Shown piece after piece: positions 25,889 to 34,584 of a stretch of 64,000 bases of DNA. The stretch is from an uncultured Bacteroidales bacterium. GTDB taxonomy: Bacteria; Bacteroidota; Bacteroidia; Bacteroidales; Muribaculaceae. Every line of letters begins with the position of its first letter. The stretch's first letter is position 1. The DNA lies in contig CASBHZ010000006.1 of the NCBI GenBank assembly GCA_949123685.1, positions 5,171 to 69,170 on the forward strand, in the 5' to 3' direction. The translations under genes were made by a program, and so were the position numbers. A model generated the notes under the pieces. That model was not told where the DNA came from. It did no database searches and was given only the letters and a program-made list of their open reading frames with translations.

Positions 25889-28567
25889 ATGAAAATTACC
25901 TTAAATATCAACTACCACACAGATTGGGGTGAATCGCTTTTCGTTAGTGGGTCGATACCCGAACTTGGCAATAATGATGTTACCAAGGCTATAGAAATGA
26001 ATCTGATAAGCCCTGATATGTGGCAACTTCAGTTTGATCTCAGGAGGGATCCGGGAAGTTTTGAATATCGTTTCATAGTTAAGGCTCCTGAAAAGGAATG
26101 GAGATTCGAATGGGGTGCACCACACCGTTTCGTTACGGGAAGTGGGATTGATTCATACCGGGTGTTTTGCTCCTGGCAAGACCTTCCCGCTGACAAGCCA
26201 TTCTATTCATCGGCGTTCGTAGATGGTATGCTCCGTCGTCCATATCGTGATCAACCGTTAACTCCAAAACCGGGAACCGTAAACATACGCATAGAGGCTC
26301 CTATGATTGAGCCGGACGAAGTTTTGGCGATTTCCGGTGAAGGAGACCAGCTTGGCAATTGGGATCCATCTCATGCAGTGATAATGAATGATGCTCATTT
26401 CCCGGTTTGGGAAGCCAACCTGCAATCAGATACCCTTAAACCACCGTTTGAATATAAATTTTTGATACTCAAAAAAGATACTCGGGAGGTTAAAGGTTGG
26501 GAATATATTAATAACCGTGCGTATGGCATTCATTGCGAATCAAAGTCTGAGCAGGTCATAATAGACGGTATCCGTTTTGCAAATCCGAAGGAGAACTGGA
26601 AAGGTGCAGGAACCGCGATCCCGGTATTCTCGATCCGAACCGAAAATGATTTTGGAGTAGGAGATTTTATGGATATCAAGAAGATGGTTGACTGGTGTGC
26701 GTTGACAGGTCAGAAGATACTTCAGATTTTGCCTATCAATGACACGACCATGACCGGAACATGGGTTGATTCTTATCCCTATAAGGCAAATTCTATCTTT
26801 GCTCTTCATCCTATGTTTCTCAGCCTTTGGGAAGTAGGTACGCTTAAAGATGAAAAACGGCGTGATTATTACTATAATCTTGCGCGGGATCTTAATGCGC
26901 TTCCGGTCATAGACTATGAGCGTGTCAATGCCGGCAAACAGGAATATCTTCGGGAGATTTTTGCCGAGCAGGGCAGTGTAACCCGTCAGCGTAAAGAATA
27001 CAAAGAGTTTGTTTCGAGGAATGAATACTGGTTGAAGCCATATGCCGCTTGGTGTGTGCTCCGTGAAATATATCAGACTCCGGATAACAATTGTTGGGGA
27101 GAGTTTGCCCGTTATGATGTTGAGAAGTTAGAAAAGCTCTCTATTGAATTTAAAGATAGGTTCGATTTTCATTATTATGTGCAGTATCATCTTGACAGAC
27201 AGCTTCATGACGCGAGGGACTATGCACATAGCCACGGAGTGGTGTTGAAGGGAGATATACCTATCGGTATAAGCCGTTTCAGTGCGGATGCATGGGTTTC
27301 TCCTGAATTGTTCAACTTGAATACTCAGGCAGGAGCGCCACCGGATGACTTTTCAGTGCTTGGTCAGAACTGGGGATTGCCGACTTACAACTGGGATGAA
27401 ATGGCGAAAGACGGTTTCCAGTGGTGGAAAAATCGCTTCCGTAAGATGGCGGAGTATTTTGATGCATATAGGATTGACCATATACTTGGCTTCTTCCGCA
27501 TATGGGAAATACCGATGAATGCCGTGCATGGGCTTCTCGGATATTTTAATCCGGCATTACCTTTTTCAGCAGAGGAACTCCGTAATAGCTATGATTTCTG
27601 GATTGATCCGGATGTCATGACACATCCCTTGATTCTTGACTGGATGCTCAACGACTTCTTCGGTGATATGAAAGAAGAAGTGAAAGAACGATTCCTTGAC
27701 AGGGTGGGTGGAGACCGCTATTGTCTAAAGAGTTTTATTGACACTCAAGAGAAAGTAGAGAAGTATTTTGCCGGCATAGACAAGGATGAAAATACAGAGC
27801 GTGTAATGAATGCCCTTCTGGGAATTATTGATGACGTGCTTTTCATTGAAGATCCATATAATAAAGGACACTATCATCCAAGAATTGCCGCTCAATATAC
27901 GTATCAGTATCGTGTGCTTTCAGACTATGCGAAATGGAATTTCAATCGTCTTTACACAGATTTCTTCTACCACAGACATAATGATTTCTGGTATGGGAAG
28001 GCTATGTGGAAGCTGCCTCCGCTTTTGGATTCAACTTCAATGCTGACATGTGCTGAAGACCTTGGTATGATACCTGACTGCGTGCCTGAAGTTATGGACC
28101 GCTTACAGATTCTTTCGCTCGAGATCCAGCGTATGCCTAAAGATACGGGAACTGAGTTTGGAGACACATGGCATTATCCGTATTATTCGGTTTGCACAAC
28201 ATCGTCTCATGACATGGCTGGAATCAGAGGCTGGTGGGAAAGCGATCGTGATGCCACGCAGAGGTTTTATAGTCATGTGCTACATGAGAGCGGAAATGCA
28301 CCTCATTTTGCAGAACCATGGATTTGTGACAAGATTATAAGTCTTCACCTTGAGAGTCCGTCAATGTTGTGTATCCTCCCGTTGCAAGACTGGATGTCGT
28401 GTGACGGATCATTGAGACGGGAGAATCCGAATGATGAACAAATCAATGATCCTTCAAATCCACGTCATTACTGGCGTTACCGCATGCATCTGACTGTGGA
28501 GGAGCTTATGCGTAAGGATTCCTTTAACGCTGCGATGCGGCAACGCATTTCAGAATCCAAGAGATAA
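25889..28567 (+). CDS. malQ: 4-alpha-glucanotransferase with two CBM20 domains (DPE2-type amylomaltase)
   Basis: This 892-residue protein has two starch-binding CBM20 modules, at residues 1-110 (YHTDWGESLFVSGSIPELGN) and about 130-235 (LAISGEGDQLGNWDPSHAV). A GH77 catalytic domain follows. Catalytic residues sit in FDAYRIDHILGFFRIWE (nucleophile Asp) and LTCAEDLGMIPDCVPEVM (acid/base Glu), with TTSSHDMAGIRGWW near the end. GH77 moves maltosyl or glucosyl units between glucans. The CBM20-CBM20-GH77 order is that of plant DPE2. It probably acts in the cytoplasm, since no signal peptide is present. It overlaps the next gene by 1 nt. Confidence 0.93.
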   Translation: MKITLNINYHTDWGESLFVSGSIPELGNNDVTKAIEMNLISPDMWQLQFDLRRDPGSFEYRFIVKAPEKEWRFEWGAPHRFVTGSGIDSYRVFCSWQDLPADKPFYSSAFVDGMLRRPYRDQPLTPKPGTVNIRIEAPMIEPDEVLAISGEGDQLGNWDPSHAVIMNDAHFPVWEANLQSDTLKPPFEYKFLILKKDTREVKGWEYINNRAYGIHCESKSEQVIIDGIRFANPKENWKGAGTAIPVFSIRTENDFGVGDFMDIKKMVDWCALTGQKILQILPINDTTMTGTWVDSYPYKANSIFALHPMFLSLWEVGTLKDEKRRDYYYNLARDLNALPVIDYERVNAGKQEYLREIFAEQGSVTRQRKEYKEFVSRNEYWLKPYAAWCVLREIYQTPDNNCWGEFARYDVEKLEKLSIEFKDRFDFHYYVQYHLDRQLHDARDYAHSHGVVLKGDIPIGISRFSADAWVSPELFNLNTQAGAPPDDFSVLGQNWGLPTYNWDEMAKDGFQWWKNRFRKMAEYFDAYRIDHILGFFRIWEIPMNAVHGLLGYFNPALPFSAEELRNSYDFWIDPDVMTHPLILDWMLNDFFGDMKEEVKERFLDRVGGDRYCLKSFIDTQEKVEKYFAGIDKDENTERVMNALLGIIDDVLFIEDPYNKGHYHPRIAAQYTYQYRVLSDYAKWNFNRLYTDFFYHRHNDFWYGKAMWKLPPLLDSTSMLTCAEDLGMIPDCVPEVMDRLQILSLEIQRMPKDTGTEFGDTWHYPYYSVCTTSSHDMAGIRGWWESDRDATQRFYSHVLHESGNAPHFAEPWICDKIISLHLESPSMLCILPLQDWMSCDGSLRRENPNDEQINDPSNPRHYWRYRMHLTVEELMRKDSFNAAMRQRISESKR

Positions 28568-29724
28568 TGATGAACATAGTCTTAAAGTTTTTGACTCCGA
28601 TATTGACGTGCATGCTCCTGCTTCCATCCATGGAAAGCGGAGCATGCACTTCGGCTATAATATCGGCGGAGGTTAACCCTTACGGGCGCCCGATCCTTTG
28701 GAAGCATCGGGATACGAGCACAGTTGACAATAAGGTTGAATATGTTGCTGCGCGTCCCGGCGAGTTATCGTATGTTGCATTGTTTAATGCAGGGGATAAG
28801 TATCTTAAGGAGGCATGGATGGGTATGAACGAGGCTGGATTTGCCGTTATGAATACAGCTTCTTATAATATTAAAGATGACAAGGTCAGCGCCAAAAAAA
28901 TGGACAAGGAAGGATACGTGATGACAAAGGCTCTGAAAACATGTCGCACTGTGGATGATTTTGCCCGCCTGTTGGAGACTCTTCCACGCCCTATGGGTGT
29001 AGAAGCGAATTTTGGCGTAATTGATGCAACTGGTAATGGCGCTTATTTCGAGACGAATAATCATAGTTATAGGCGGTTTGATCTGAAAGATGCCGAGAAT
29101 GGAGTGCTCGTACGTACCAATTACAGTCATTCAGGCAGACCTGACGAAGGTTTCGGTTTTGTGCGTGAGGCTAATGCCTGCCATTTGCTTGACCCGTATG
29201 TGAAAACGAAGTCTGTAACTCCCGAGGTGCTGACTGAGGAACTGAGTCGTAGCTTTTATCACGACATGAATAAACGAGACTATTCATCTGCGGGAGAGAG
29301 ATGGGTGATAGATCAGGATTTTATACCCAGGTATAAATCTACTGCTACAATTGCGATTGAAGGTTGTCATCCTGTGTCATCGCTCCTTGATGTTACACCG
29401 GATTTTGTAAAGAAGCAATATGTTATGTGGACCGGTCTCGGATATCCCCCTTGTGCGGAGATACGTGCTGTTACATGCGATAAAGAGGGTGTTGACGAAG
29501 AAATGAGGGGCTCTTTACCAAACGGTCATTCCCCGCTTGCTGATAAGGCAAAAAAGATGCGTGATAAGGTTTTTCCGATAAATAAGGGAAATGGAGACAA
29601 GTACATTGACATGGAAACTTTGTATAATGAATCCGGCTCCGGCTTTGTGCAGAAAATGAAGGTTATAAATAAAGAAAACTATAAGAAAGGGAGGGATAAG
29701 CGTGACCGGAGCATGTCAAGGTGA
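28567..29724 (+). CDS. Secreted C45/AAT-like Ntn hydrolase
   Basis: This 385-residue protein has an N-terminal signal peptide (about 1-26). The next residue is Cys in ACTSAIIS, fitting autocatalytic exposure of an N-terminal nucleophile. GRPILWKHRDTS, MGMNEAGFAVMNTAS and NFGVIDATGNGAYFETN match the C45/acyl-CoA:6-APA acyltransferase-like family. Members hydrolyse amides such as penicillin V, bile salts or peptides; the substrate here is unknown. It overlaps malQ by 1 nt and may be translationally coupled, though no metabolic link is obvious. Confidence 0.78.
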   Translation: MMNIVLKFLTPILTCMLLLPSMESGACTSAIISAEVNPYGRPILWKHRDTSTVDNKVEYVAARPGELSYVALFNAGDKYLKEAWMGMNEAGFAVMNTASYNIKDDKVSAKKMDKEGYVMTKALKTCRTVDDFARLLETLPRPMGVEANFGVIDATGNGAYFETNNHSYRRFDLKDAENGVLVRTNYSHSGRPDEGFGFVREANACHLLDPYVKTKSVTPEVLTEELSRSFYHDMNKRDYSSAGERWVIDQDFIPRYKSTATIAIEGCHPVSSLLDVTPDFVKKQYVMWTGLGYPPCAEIRAVTCDKEGVDEEMRGSLPNGHSPLADKAKKMRDKVFPINKGNGDKYIDMETLYNESGSGFVQKMKVINKENYKKGRDKRDRSMSR

Positions 29725-29749
29725 CTTCATATGTAATGAACCCTTTAAG

Positions 29750-30268
29750 ATGAGCAAGGGTGAGTTTGCCCGGAAAATGTTTCAGTTATGGGGTATTGTT
29801 CCTGCTGCGCTATTATCTATCGTTTTTATATTGGGGGTTGCAGCAGGGTTACTTTTAGATATCCGGTATATTATAGTTTCAGCCATGGCTGTTTTTATTT
29901 TATTTCCGATGGTAATATTGTTTCTTTATTATTATCATGGACTAAATAGAGATAGCTATTTCAATATAGTGAGCCATAATCTCACATTTTGCGATTCCGG
30001 TGTGAAGATAACGATGTTCTTTACATCCGGACAAGAGGAATCGGAAGAATGCAAGACGGATGTGGATGTGGAAACAAAGGAGGTAACGTCTTTTATAAAA
30101 TGGGATGAAATCGGTAAGTATCGTGTTTATACGGATTCTGTAGTTTATCCTGTCGGCAAACCTGTAAGAGGCTTCATTTGGCTTCCTTTGTCAGCTTTCG
30201 AAAATATTGATGCTTTTAAATCTGCTATAGATTTGTTTTCTTTAAATTTGAAAAAGATAAGGCAATAG
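29750..30268 (+). CDS. Small membrane protein of unknown function
   Basis: This protein of about 172 residues, if begun at the ATG 29750, has two hydrophobic spans near its N-terminus (VPAALLSIVFILGVAAGLLL and IIVSAMAVFILFPMVILFLYYY). A soluble C-terminal part follows with SFIKWDEIGKYRVYTDSVV and FIWLPLSAF. That arrangement (two spans, then a WDEI.K...DSVY.Y module) resembles YcxB-like proteins, but the match is not strong. A GTG at 29702 would give a longer form overlapping the previous gene. It is 7 bp upstream of the thioesterase gene and likely in its operon. Confidence 0.6.
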   Translation: MSKGEFARKMFQLWGIVPAALLSIVFILGVAAGLLLDIRYIIVSAMAVFILFPMVILFLYYYHGLNRDSYFNIVSHNLTFCDSGVKITMFFTSGQEESEECKTDVDVETKEVTSFIKWDEIGKYRVYTDSVVYPVGKPVRGFIWLPLSAFENIDAFKSAIDLFSLNLKKIRQ

Positions 30269-30275
30269 GTGTTCT

Positions 30276-30695
30276 ATGCGTATATTGAAAGATAATAAAA
30301 AGCGGTATTGTTTCATAATGGATATGGAGGTTCGTGACTATGAACTTGACTGCGAGCAGATAGTCAATAATGCGAATTATCTTCATTATATGGAACATAC
30401 GCGGCATCGGTTCTGTATGGATGCCGGTGTTTCATTTACGGAGTTTCATAACAGAGGTATTGACGCGGTTGTGCGAAAAATTGAGATTGAGTATAAAACG
30501 TCATTACGTGGTGGGGACACTTTTCTGAGTTGTCTCAGAGTTGAAAGGAAGGGAGCAAGATTCATATTTCACCAGGATATAATCCGTTCTGACGGAGAGG
30601 TGTGTACCGAAGCGGTTGTGACTTGCGTAATATTGAAAGACGGCAAGCTTACGAGGGGTGATGAACTCGCACGCTTGTTTGCAAAATATCTGTAA
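30276..30695 (+). CDS. Hotdog-fold acyl-CoA thioesterase (4HBT family)
   Basis: This 139-residue thioesterase shows the 4HBT signature VRDYELDCEQIVNNANYLHY, in which the Asp of DCEQ.VNN corresponds to the catalytic acidic residue, then EHTRHRF. IEIEYKTSLRGGDTF and a CTEAVVTCVIL strand follow. Such enzymes release CoA or ACP thioesters, often next to lipid or quinone genes. An internal ATG at 30318 (MDMEVRDYE) is an equally likely start. Spacing to its neighbours is 7 bp and 5 bp, indicating one transcript with dprA. Confidence 0.82.
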   Translation: MRILKDNKKRYCFIMDMEVRDYELDCEQIVNNANYLHYMEHTRHRFCMDAGVSFTEFHNRGIDAVVRKIEIEYKTSLRGGDTFLSCLRVERKGARFIFHQDIIRSDGEVCTEAVVTCVILKDGKLTRGDELARLFAKYL

Positions 30696-30700
30696 AGGCA

Positions 30701-31825
30701 ATGGGGCATTCAGAGGAGGAGATTATATACAGGATTGCTTTGGGCATGATGCGTGGGGTGACTCCTCAGCTTGTCCGCAGAATGATAGAGAGGGGCGTTG
30801 TACCTAAGGAGTTTTTTACTCTTGATCTATTGTCGGTTTCTGATGCGCTTGGACTTAACAGCAAAACAGGTTTTGGAGCTAAGGATAGAGATGAGGCTAT
30901 GTATAGGGCAAAGAATGAATATGCCTTTACATCGCGTCATTCTGTAAGGGTTCTTTCCCTTTTTGATGAAGATTATCCATGGTTGCTTGGTGAGATACCG
31001 GATGCTCCGGTTACTTTATATATGCTTGGCAATGCAGATTTGAATCCGCAATATTCCGCGAGTGTTGTGGGCACGCGGAAGCCAACTCAATACGGAATGT
31101 CCTTTTGTCGACAGTTTTGTTCGGATCTCGGGGGATATTTCCCGGATCTGACGATTGTCAGCGGGTTGGCGTTAGGAATAGATTCTGCAGCCCATATTTC
31201 TGCACTGGAAATGGACTTGCCCACTGTTGGGGTGGTTGCTCATGGGTTGGATACTATTTATCCGGCGGCAAATAGAGATTTAGCGCGACGGATAATTAAA
31301 AACGGGGGTGCTGTTATCACGGAATATCCATCCGGCTCTACGCCTTATGCAGGTCGTTTCCTTGAAAGGAACAGGATTGTCGCCGGTTTGTCTCAATTGA
31401 CTGTTGTAATTGAATCTGCCATCAAGGGTGGAGCTATGAGCACTGCAAACCTTGCATTTAATTATAATCGCGAAGTTATGGCGTTGCCGGGGAGGGCAAC
31501 AGACTCTGTAAGCGCAGGATGCAACCTGCTTATAAGGAAAGAGAAGGCACATCTGATCACTGCCGCTGCAGATGTTATAGAGCTAATGGGCTGGAAACCG
31601 CTTGGCAAACATATTGAGCCCCGTCAGAGGAACTTGTTTCCGGAGCTTGAGGGCATTCCCTGCAAGATATATGAATTGCTAAAATTTGAGGCAGAACCGA
31701 TGGCGATAGATTCGCTACATATGCGTACTGGCATTAGTGTTCCGGATTTGATGTCGGCATTGACAGATCTTGAATTTGACGGTATCATATCCCGTCAACC
31801 GGGTAACCGTTATTCAATATCATGA
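30701..31825 (+). CDS. dprA: DNA processing protein DprA
   Basis: This 374-residue protein binds incoming single-stranded DNA and loads RecA during natural transformation. An N-terminal SAM/HhH-like region is followed by the Rossmann core: SVVGTRKPTQYGMSF, TIVSGLALGIDSAAHISALE, TVGVVAHGLDTIYPAANR and MALPGRATD. SAIKGGAMSTANLAF is also present. A C-terminal winged-helix (SVPDLMSALTDLEFDGII) completes the full-length family architecture. It closes the nrdJ-to-dprA plus-strand run and faces the nucleoside phosphorylase gene across a strong bidirectional terminator. Confidence 0.95.
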   Translation: MGHSEEEIIYRIALGMMRGVTPQLVRRMIERGVVPKEFFTLDLLSVSDALGLNSKTGFGAKDRDEAMYRAKNEYAFTSRHSVRVLSLFDEDYPWLLGEIPDAPVTLYMLGNADLNPQYSASVVGTRKPTQYGMSFCRQFCSDLGGYFPDLTIVSGLALGIDSAAHISALEMDLPTVGVVAHGLDTIYPAANRDLARRIIKNGGAVITEYPSGSTPYAGRFLERNRIVAGLSQLTVVIESAIKGGAMSTANLAFNYNREVMALPGRATDSVSAGCNLLIRKEKAHLITAAADVIELMGWKPLGKHIEPRQRNLFPELEGIPCKIYELLKFEAEPMAIDSLHMRTGISVPDLMSALTDLEFDGIISRQPGNRYSIS

Positions 31826-31854
31826 CAAACGTTTTATAGGTTAGGTTATCGGTC

Positions 31855-31906
31855 AATCAACAAAAACAGGAAGAATGCAATTGCATTCTTCCTGTTTTTG
31901 TTGATT
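31855..31906. terminator. 52-bp perfect palindrome between dprA and the nucleoside phosphorylase gene
   Basis: Arms 31855-31880 and 31881-31906 are perfectly complementary, with no spacer, and carry A and T tracts (CAAAAACAGG/CCTGTTTTTG). It separates two convergent genes and can end both transcripts. Confidence 0.8.
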
Positions 31907-31944
31907 ATTTGGTATAGTCATCGTCTGTTAAGACGAGGTTTCTG

Positions 31945-32832
31945 TTAAAAACGGTCAAGAACAGTCTCGACCAAGTGTTTAACCTTCGGCTTATAATCAG
32001 TGTTGGCATTATTTAGACGACGTTCGGCAATGATGCAACATACGGTCATCGCTTTATGTCCCAACAATTTGGAAAGACCCTGTAGGCAGGCAGACTCCAT
32101 TTCGAAGTTCGTTATCGGTCTTCCGTTATAGCGGAAACTTTCTATTTTTTCATTCAGATTTGGATCTGCAAGCTTAAGCCTTACCATGCGTCCCTGTGGT
32201 GCGTAAAATCCCACGGCAGCTATGGTGTATCCACGCTCCATATCGTCGCGTCCGATACGCTCTACAAGATCAGCATCTGCATCTACAGTATAGGGGGCTG
32301 CCCAAGTTGGCTTCCAGTCAGTGTGTTTGCAGAATGCATGCTCAAATTCAAGATCGCACACCTTGTCACGGTCAGCATAAAAGTTCAGGATTCCGTCAAA
32401 TCCCATACCTTTTTCAGCGATTACAAAATCTCCTATATGGAGATCTTCCTGAAGAGAACCTGATGTGCCTATGCGTACAATATTGAGGGTTCGGTGTTCC
32501 GGTTTAATTTTGCGGGTATTGAAATCTATATTCGCGAGAGCATCAAGTTCTGTCATGACAATCTCGATATTGTCGGGACCGATGCCATGGGAAATTGCCA
32601 TTATAGGCTTGCCCTTGTATGTTCCTCCGATTGCATGAAACTCACGGGATGAAACATCATACTCGATGGTGTCGAAATATGAAGCAACCATATCTACGCG
32701 TCCCGGGTCTCCGACAAAAATAATGTTATCACGGAGTTGTTCCGGTTTCAGATGTATGTGAAAAACGGAGCCATCATCATTAATGATGAGCTCAGAAGCC
32801 GGGATGATTCTATTTTCTGTCATAATATACAA
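31945..32832 (-). CDS. Nucleoside phosphorylase (uridine phosphorylase-like)
   Basis: This protein of about 292-295 residues is in the PNP/UDP-1 superfamily. The phosphate-binding GDPGRV (FVGDPGRVDM), the RIGTSGSLQ loop, and NFEMESACLQGLSKLLGH (ribose and base binding) are present. It reversibly cleaves a nucleoside to base and ribose-1-phosphate; uridine is the best guess. The second Met of MYIM (32823) is a plausible start, because a TAAATTTG -7 box on the minus strand (32837-32830) would overlap the longer start. The gene is convergent with dprA. Confidence 0.85.
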   Translation of the reverse strand: MYIMTENRIIPASELIINDDGSVFHIHLKPEQLRDNIIFVGDPGRVDMVASYFDTIEYDVSSREFHAIGGTYKGKPIMAISHGIGPDNIEIVMTELDALANIDFNTRKIKPEHRTLNIVRIGTSGSLQEDLHIGDFVIAEKGMGFDGILNFYADRDKVCDLEFEHAFCKHTDWKPTWAAPYTVDADADLVERIGRDDMERGYTIAAVGFYAPQGRMVRLKLADPNLNEKIESFRYNGRPITNFEMESACLQGLSKLLGHKAMTVCCIIAERRLNNANTDYKPKVKHLVETVLDRF

Positions 32833-32929
32833 ATTTAAGGTTTATAACGATACAACATTTGAGTCGTAATAACGACTATACAAATGTAAACAAAATAAAT
32901 TAAATGTTCACTAAAAAGGTTATGAAAAA

Positions 32930-32962
32930 TTTGGTATATATCAGAAAAAAGTTGTAATTTTG
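32930..32962 (+). promoter_or_regulatory. Promoter of tRNA-Ser
   Basis: TTTG (32930-32933), a 21-bp spacer and TAATTTTG (32955-32962) fit the Bacteroidetes consensus. The mature tRNA starts 21 bp after the -7 box. Confidence 0.65.
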
Positions 32963-32983
32963 CAAGCTATCAAAAACGACTGA

Positions 32984-33069
32984 GGAAAGATGCCGGAGTG
33001 GTCGATCGGGGCGGTCTCGAAAACCGTTGTGCCTTTCAGGTACCCAGGGTTCGAATCCCTGTCTTTCCG
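32984..33069 (+). tRNA. tRNA-Ser (anticodon CGA)
   Basis: The cloverleaf has acceptor stem GGAAAGA/TCTTTCC, D arm GCCGGAGTGGTCGATCGGGGC, an anticodon loop CTCGAAA giving CGA, the long variable arm typical of serine tRNAs, and the TTCGAAT T-loop. Discriminator base G follows; CCA is not encoded. Its 3' end is the attachment site of the island that begins here. Confidence 0.93.
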
Positions 33070-33072
33070 CAA
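33057..33072 (+). repeat. attL: 3' end of tRNA-Ser
   Basis: CCCTGTCTTTCCGCAA forms the 3' end of the tRNA gene and recurs at 35320-35335. The tRNA is intact, as expected when an element restores the 3' end on integration. Confidence 0.8.
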
Positions 33073-33104
33073 CCTAAGGCGACAAAAATCAGCCTTTAAG
33101 CGAC

Positions 33105-33138
33105 AAACCGCAGACTATCAAATATTTCTGCGGTTTTT
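33105..33138 (+). terminator. Terminator downstream of tRNA-Ser, inside the island
   Basis: AAACCGCAG (33105-33113) pairs with CTGCGGTTT (33128-33136), followed by TTTCG. It probably serves tRNA-Ser in its present context. Confidence 0.65.
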
Positions 33139-33476
33139 CGTGTCTATCCCTTTCAACTCAGGACTGAAATCAGACCAAGAAAAGACCTCTCCGGACATAG
33201 TTTTGGCACTAAAATGGCACTAAGAATTTTCCGATAGGTTTTAGTGCCAAAATAGTGCCAAATAGCGTTCCAAACATATAGTAGTCAGTAAATTACAAAG
33301 ACACAATTCGGACGAAACTCGGAAAATAAGCGTCATTTTTAGGCACTAAAGTCAATAGGTGTCAGTGGCTCGTCCACCGTCACCTATCGACGGCATAACG
33401 CCGCCAGCACTGCAAGACCGCCCCGCCTCTCACCGCTTTCGTCAGAGCAAAATAAAACGTTACTGCAACATTATGC

Positions 33477-33523
33477 TGTGGCAAATCGTTGTAATATGAA
33501 ATAAATTTAGTAACTTTGCCACA
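33477..33523 (+). promoter_or_regulatory. Promoter and flanking operator-like inverted repeat of the XRE gene
   Basis: TTG (33489-33491), 19 bp, and TAACTTTG (33511-33518) make a consensus promoter. TGTGGCAAA (33477-33485) and TTTGCCACA (33515-33523) are a perfect inverted repeat embracing it. Autoregulation by the XRE protein is an inference from position. Confidence 0.6.
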
Positions 33524-33538
33524 CAAAACTGATACTAT

Positions 33539-33874
33539 ATGGATAAGACAATCGCACGAAACTTGAAGAAACTCAGGGAAACAGCCCGATATACGCAGGA
33601 TGAGGTAGCGCAGGCTCTCGGCATTACCCGCTCTGCTTACAGCAATTATGAATCGGGCGACCGTGAGGTGCCATACGATGTAATCGAGAACGCAAGCGAT
33701 TTTTTCGGTTGCGACATGACGATGCTGTTTGAGGAAAATGAGAATGTAGATACCATGATTCTTGCCTCAGCGTTCCGCATCGAGGGCATCGCGCCGGAGG
33801 ATGCGGCTGAAATTCGTCGCTTCAAGGATATTGTAAAGTCGTATCTTAAAATGGAGGCGATCGAGGCAAGATGA
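33539..33874 (+). CDS. XRE-family helix-turn-helix regulator
   Basis: This 111-residue protein has a Cro/C1-type HTH at residues 5-60 (KKLRETARYTQDEVAQALGI, YSNYESGDREVPYDVIENAS). A short acidic linker and helical C-terminus follow (AEIRRFKDIVKSYLK). It is the first gene of the island operon, and its stop overlaps the next start by 4 nt (ATGA). Such HTH proteins are the usual repressor partner of an ImmA/IrrE protease, which cleaves or destabilises them on stress. The promoter carries an inverted repeat that fits autoregulation. Confidence 0.88.
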   Translation: MDKTIARNLKKLRETARYTQDEVAQALGITRSAYSNYESGDREVPYDVIENASDFFGCDMTMLFEENENVDTMILASAFRIEGIAPEDAAEIRRFKDIVKSYLKMEAIEAR

Positions 33875-34584
33875 AAGCGTCGTTATTGAATCTTGTGGAG
33901 AGTCAGGTCTCCAAATTTCGTCAGATGACTGGATTGAGCGACAGCGAGGCGGTCAATCTCAAAAGTCTGCTGTTGAAGCTGAACGTGCTTACCATTTACA
34001 GACCGTTGTCAGACGATTTTTCGGGCATGAGTCTTAAAAGCGGCGACAAACGGTTTATGCTGGTCAACTCCAATCATCCCCGGTGCCGACAGCATTTCAC
34101 CATCGCCCATGAACTCTATCATCTTTATATCGACCCGAATCCCATGCCACACAACTGCATGGCCGAGGGCAAGAAAAACGATGTGGAGCAATGCGCCGAT
34201 GCCTTCGCTCTTATGTTTCTAATGCCGGCAGATGGTGTGAGGCAAATGATTCCCGACAATGAGCTGATGTCGGGACGTGTGTCGCTTGCATCAGTGTTGC
34301 GTATCGGCCATTATTTCTCGGTATCATATTCCGCAGTGATCAACCGCCTGTATGATCTGAAACTGATTGACCGCAATGAGCGTGACGCTTTCAGGGAATA
34401 CCCGGTGAAGAAAACCGCGAGGGAGTATGGCTATGACACGGCTCTGTATGAACCAGGCAATGAGAATCTTGTCATAGGAGATTTCGGAGAGAAAGCCCGC
34501 CGACTTTTCGACGGTGAGAAAATTTCCGAGGGTCACTACATGGAACTGTTACACAAAATCGGCATCAATGACAGCGAAGACTAA
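33871..34584 (+). CDS. ImmA/IrrE-family metallopeptidase
   Basis: This 237-residue protein has the zincin motif FTIAHELYHLY (HExxH, near residue 80) and a third ligand in EQCADAFALMFLMP (Glu near 107). The N-terminus (DSEAVNLKSLLLKLNVLTIYRPL) and C-terminal helical part match ImmA/IrrE proteases, which relieve repression by partner XRE regulators. Gene overlaps on both sides (4 nt with XRE, 17 nt with PIN) suggest a tightly coupled three-gene module. A stress-induced switch of the island is the inferred role. Confidence 0.88.
   Translation: MKASLLNLVESQVSKFRQMTGLSDSEAVNLKSLLLKLNVLTIYRPLSDDFSGMSLKSGDKRFMLVNSNHPRCRQHFTIAHELYHLYIDPNPMPHNCMAEGKKNDVEQCADAFALMFLMPADGVRQMIPDNELMSGRVSLASVLRIGHYFSVSYSAVINRLYDLKLIDRNERDAFREYPVKKTAREYGYDTALYEPGNENLVIGDFGEKARRLFDGEKISEGHYMELLHKIGINDSED

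Noticed and set aside
32990..33223. ORF of 77 codons over tRNA-Ser
   Set aside because: It reads through the tRNA gene and terminator; the product has no family character.
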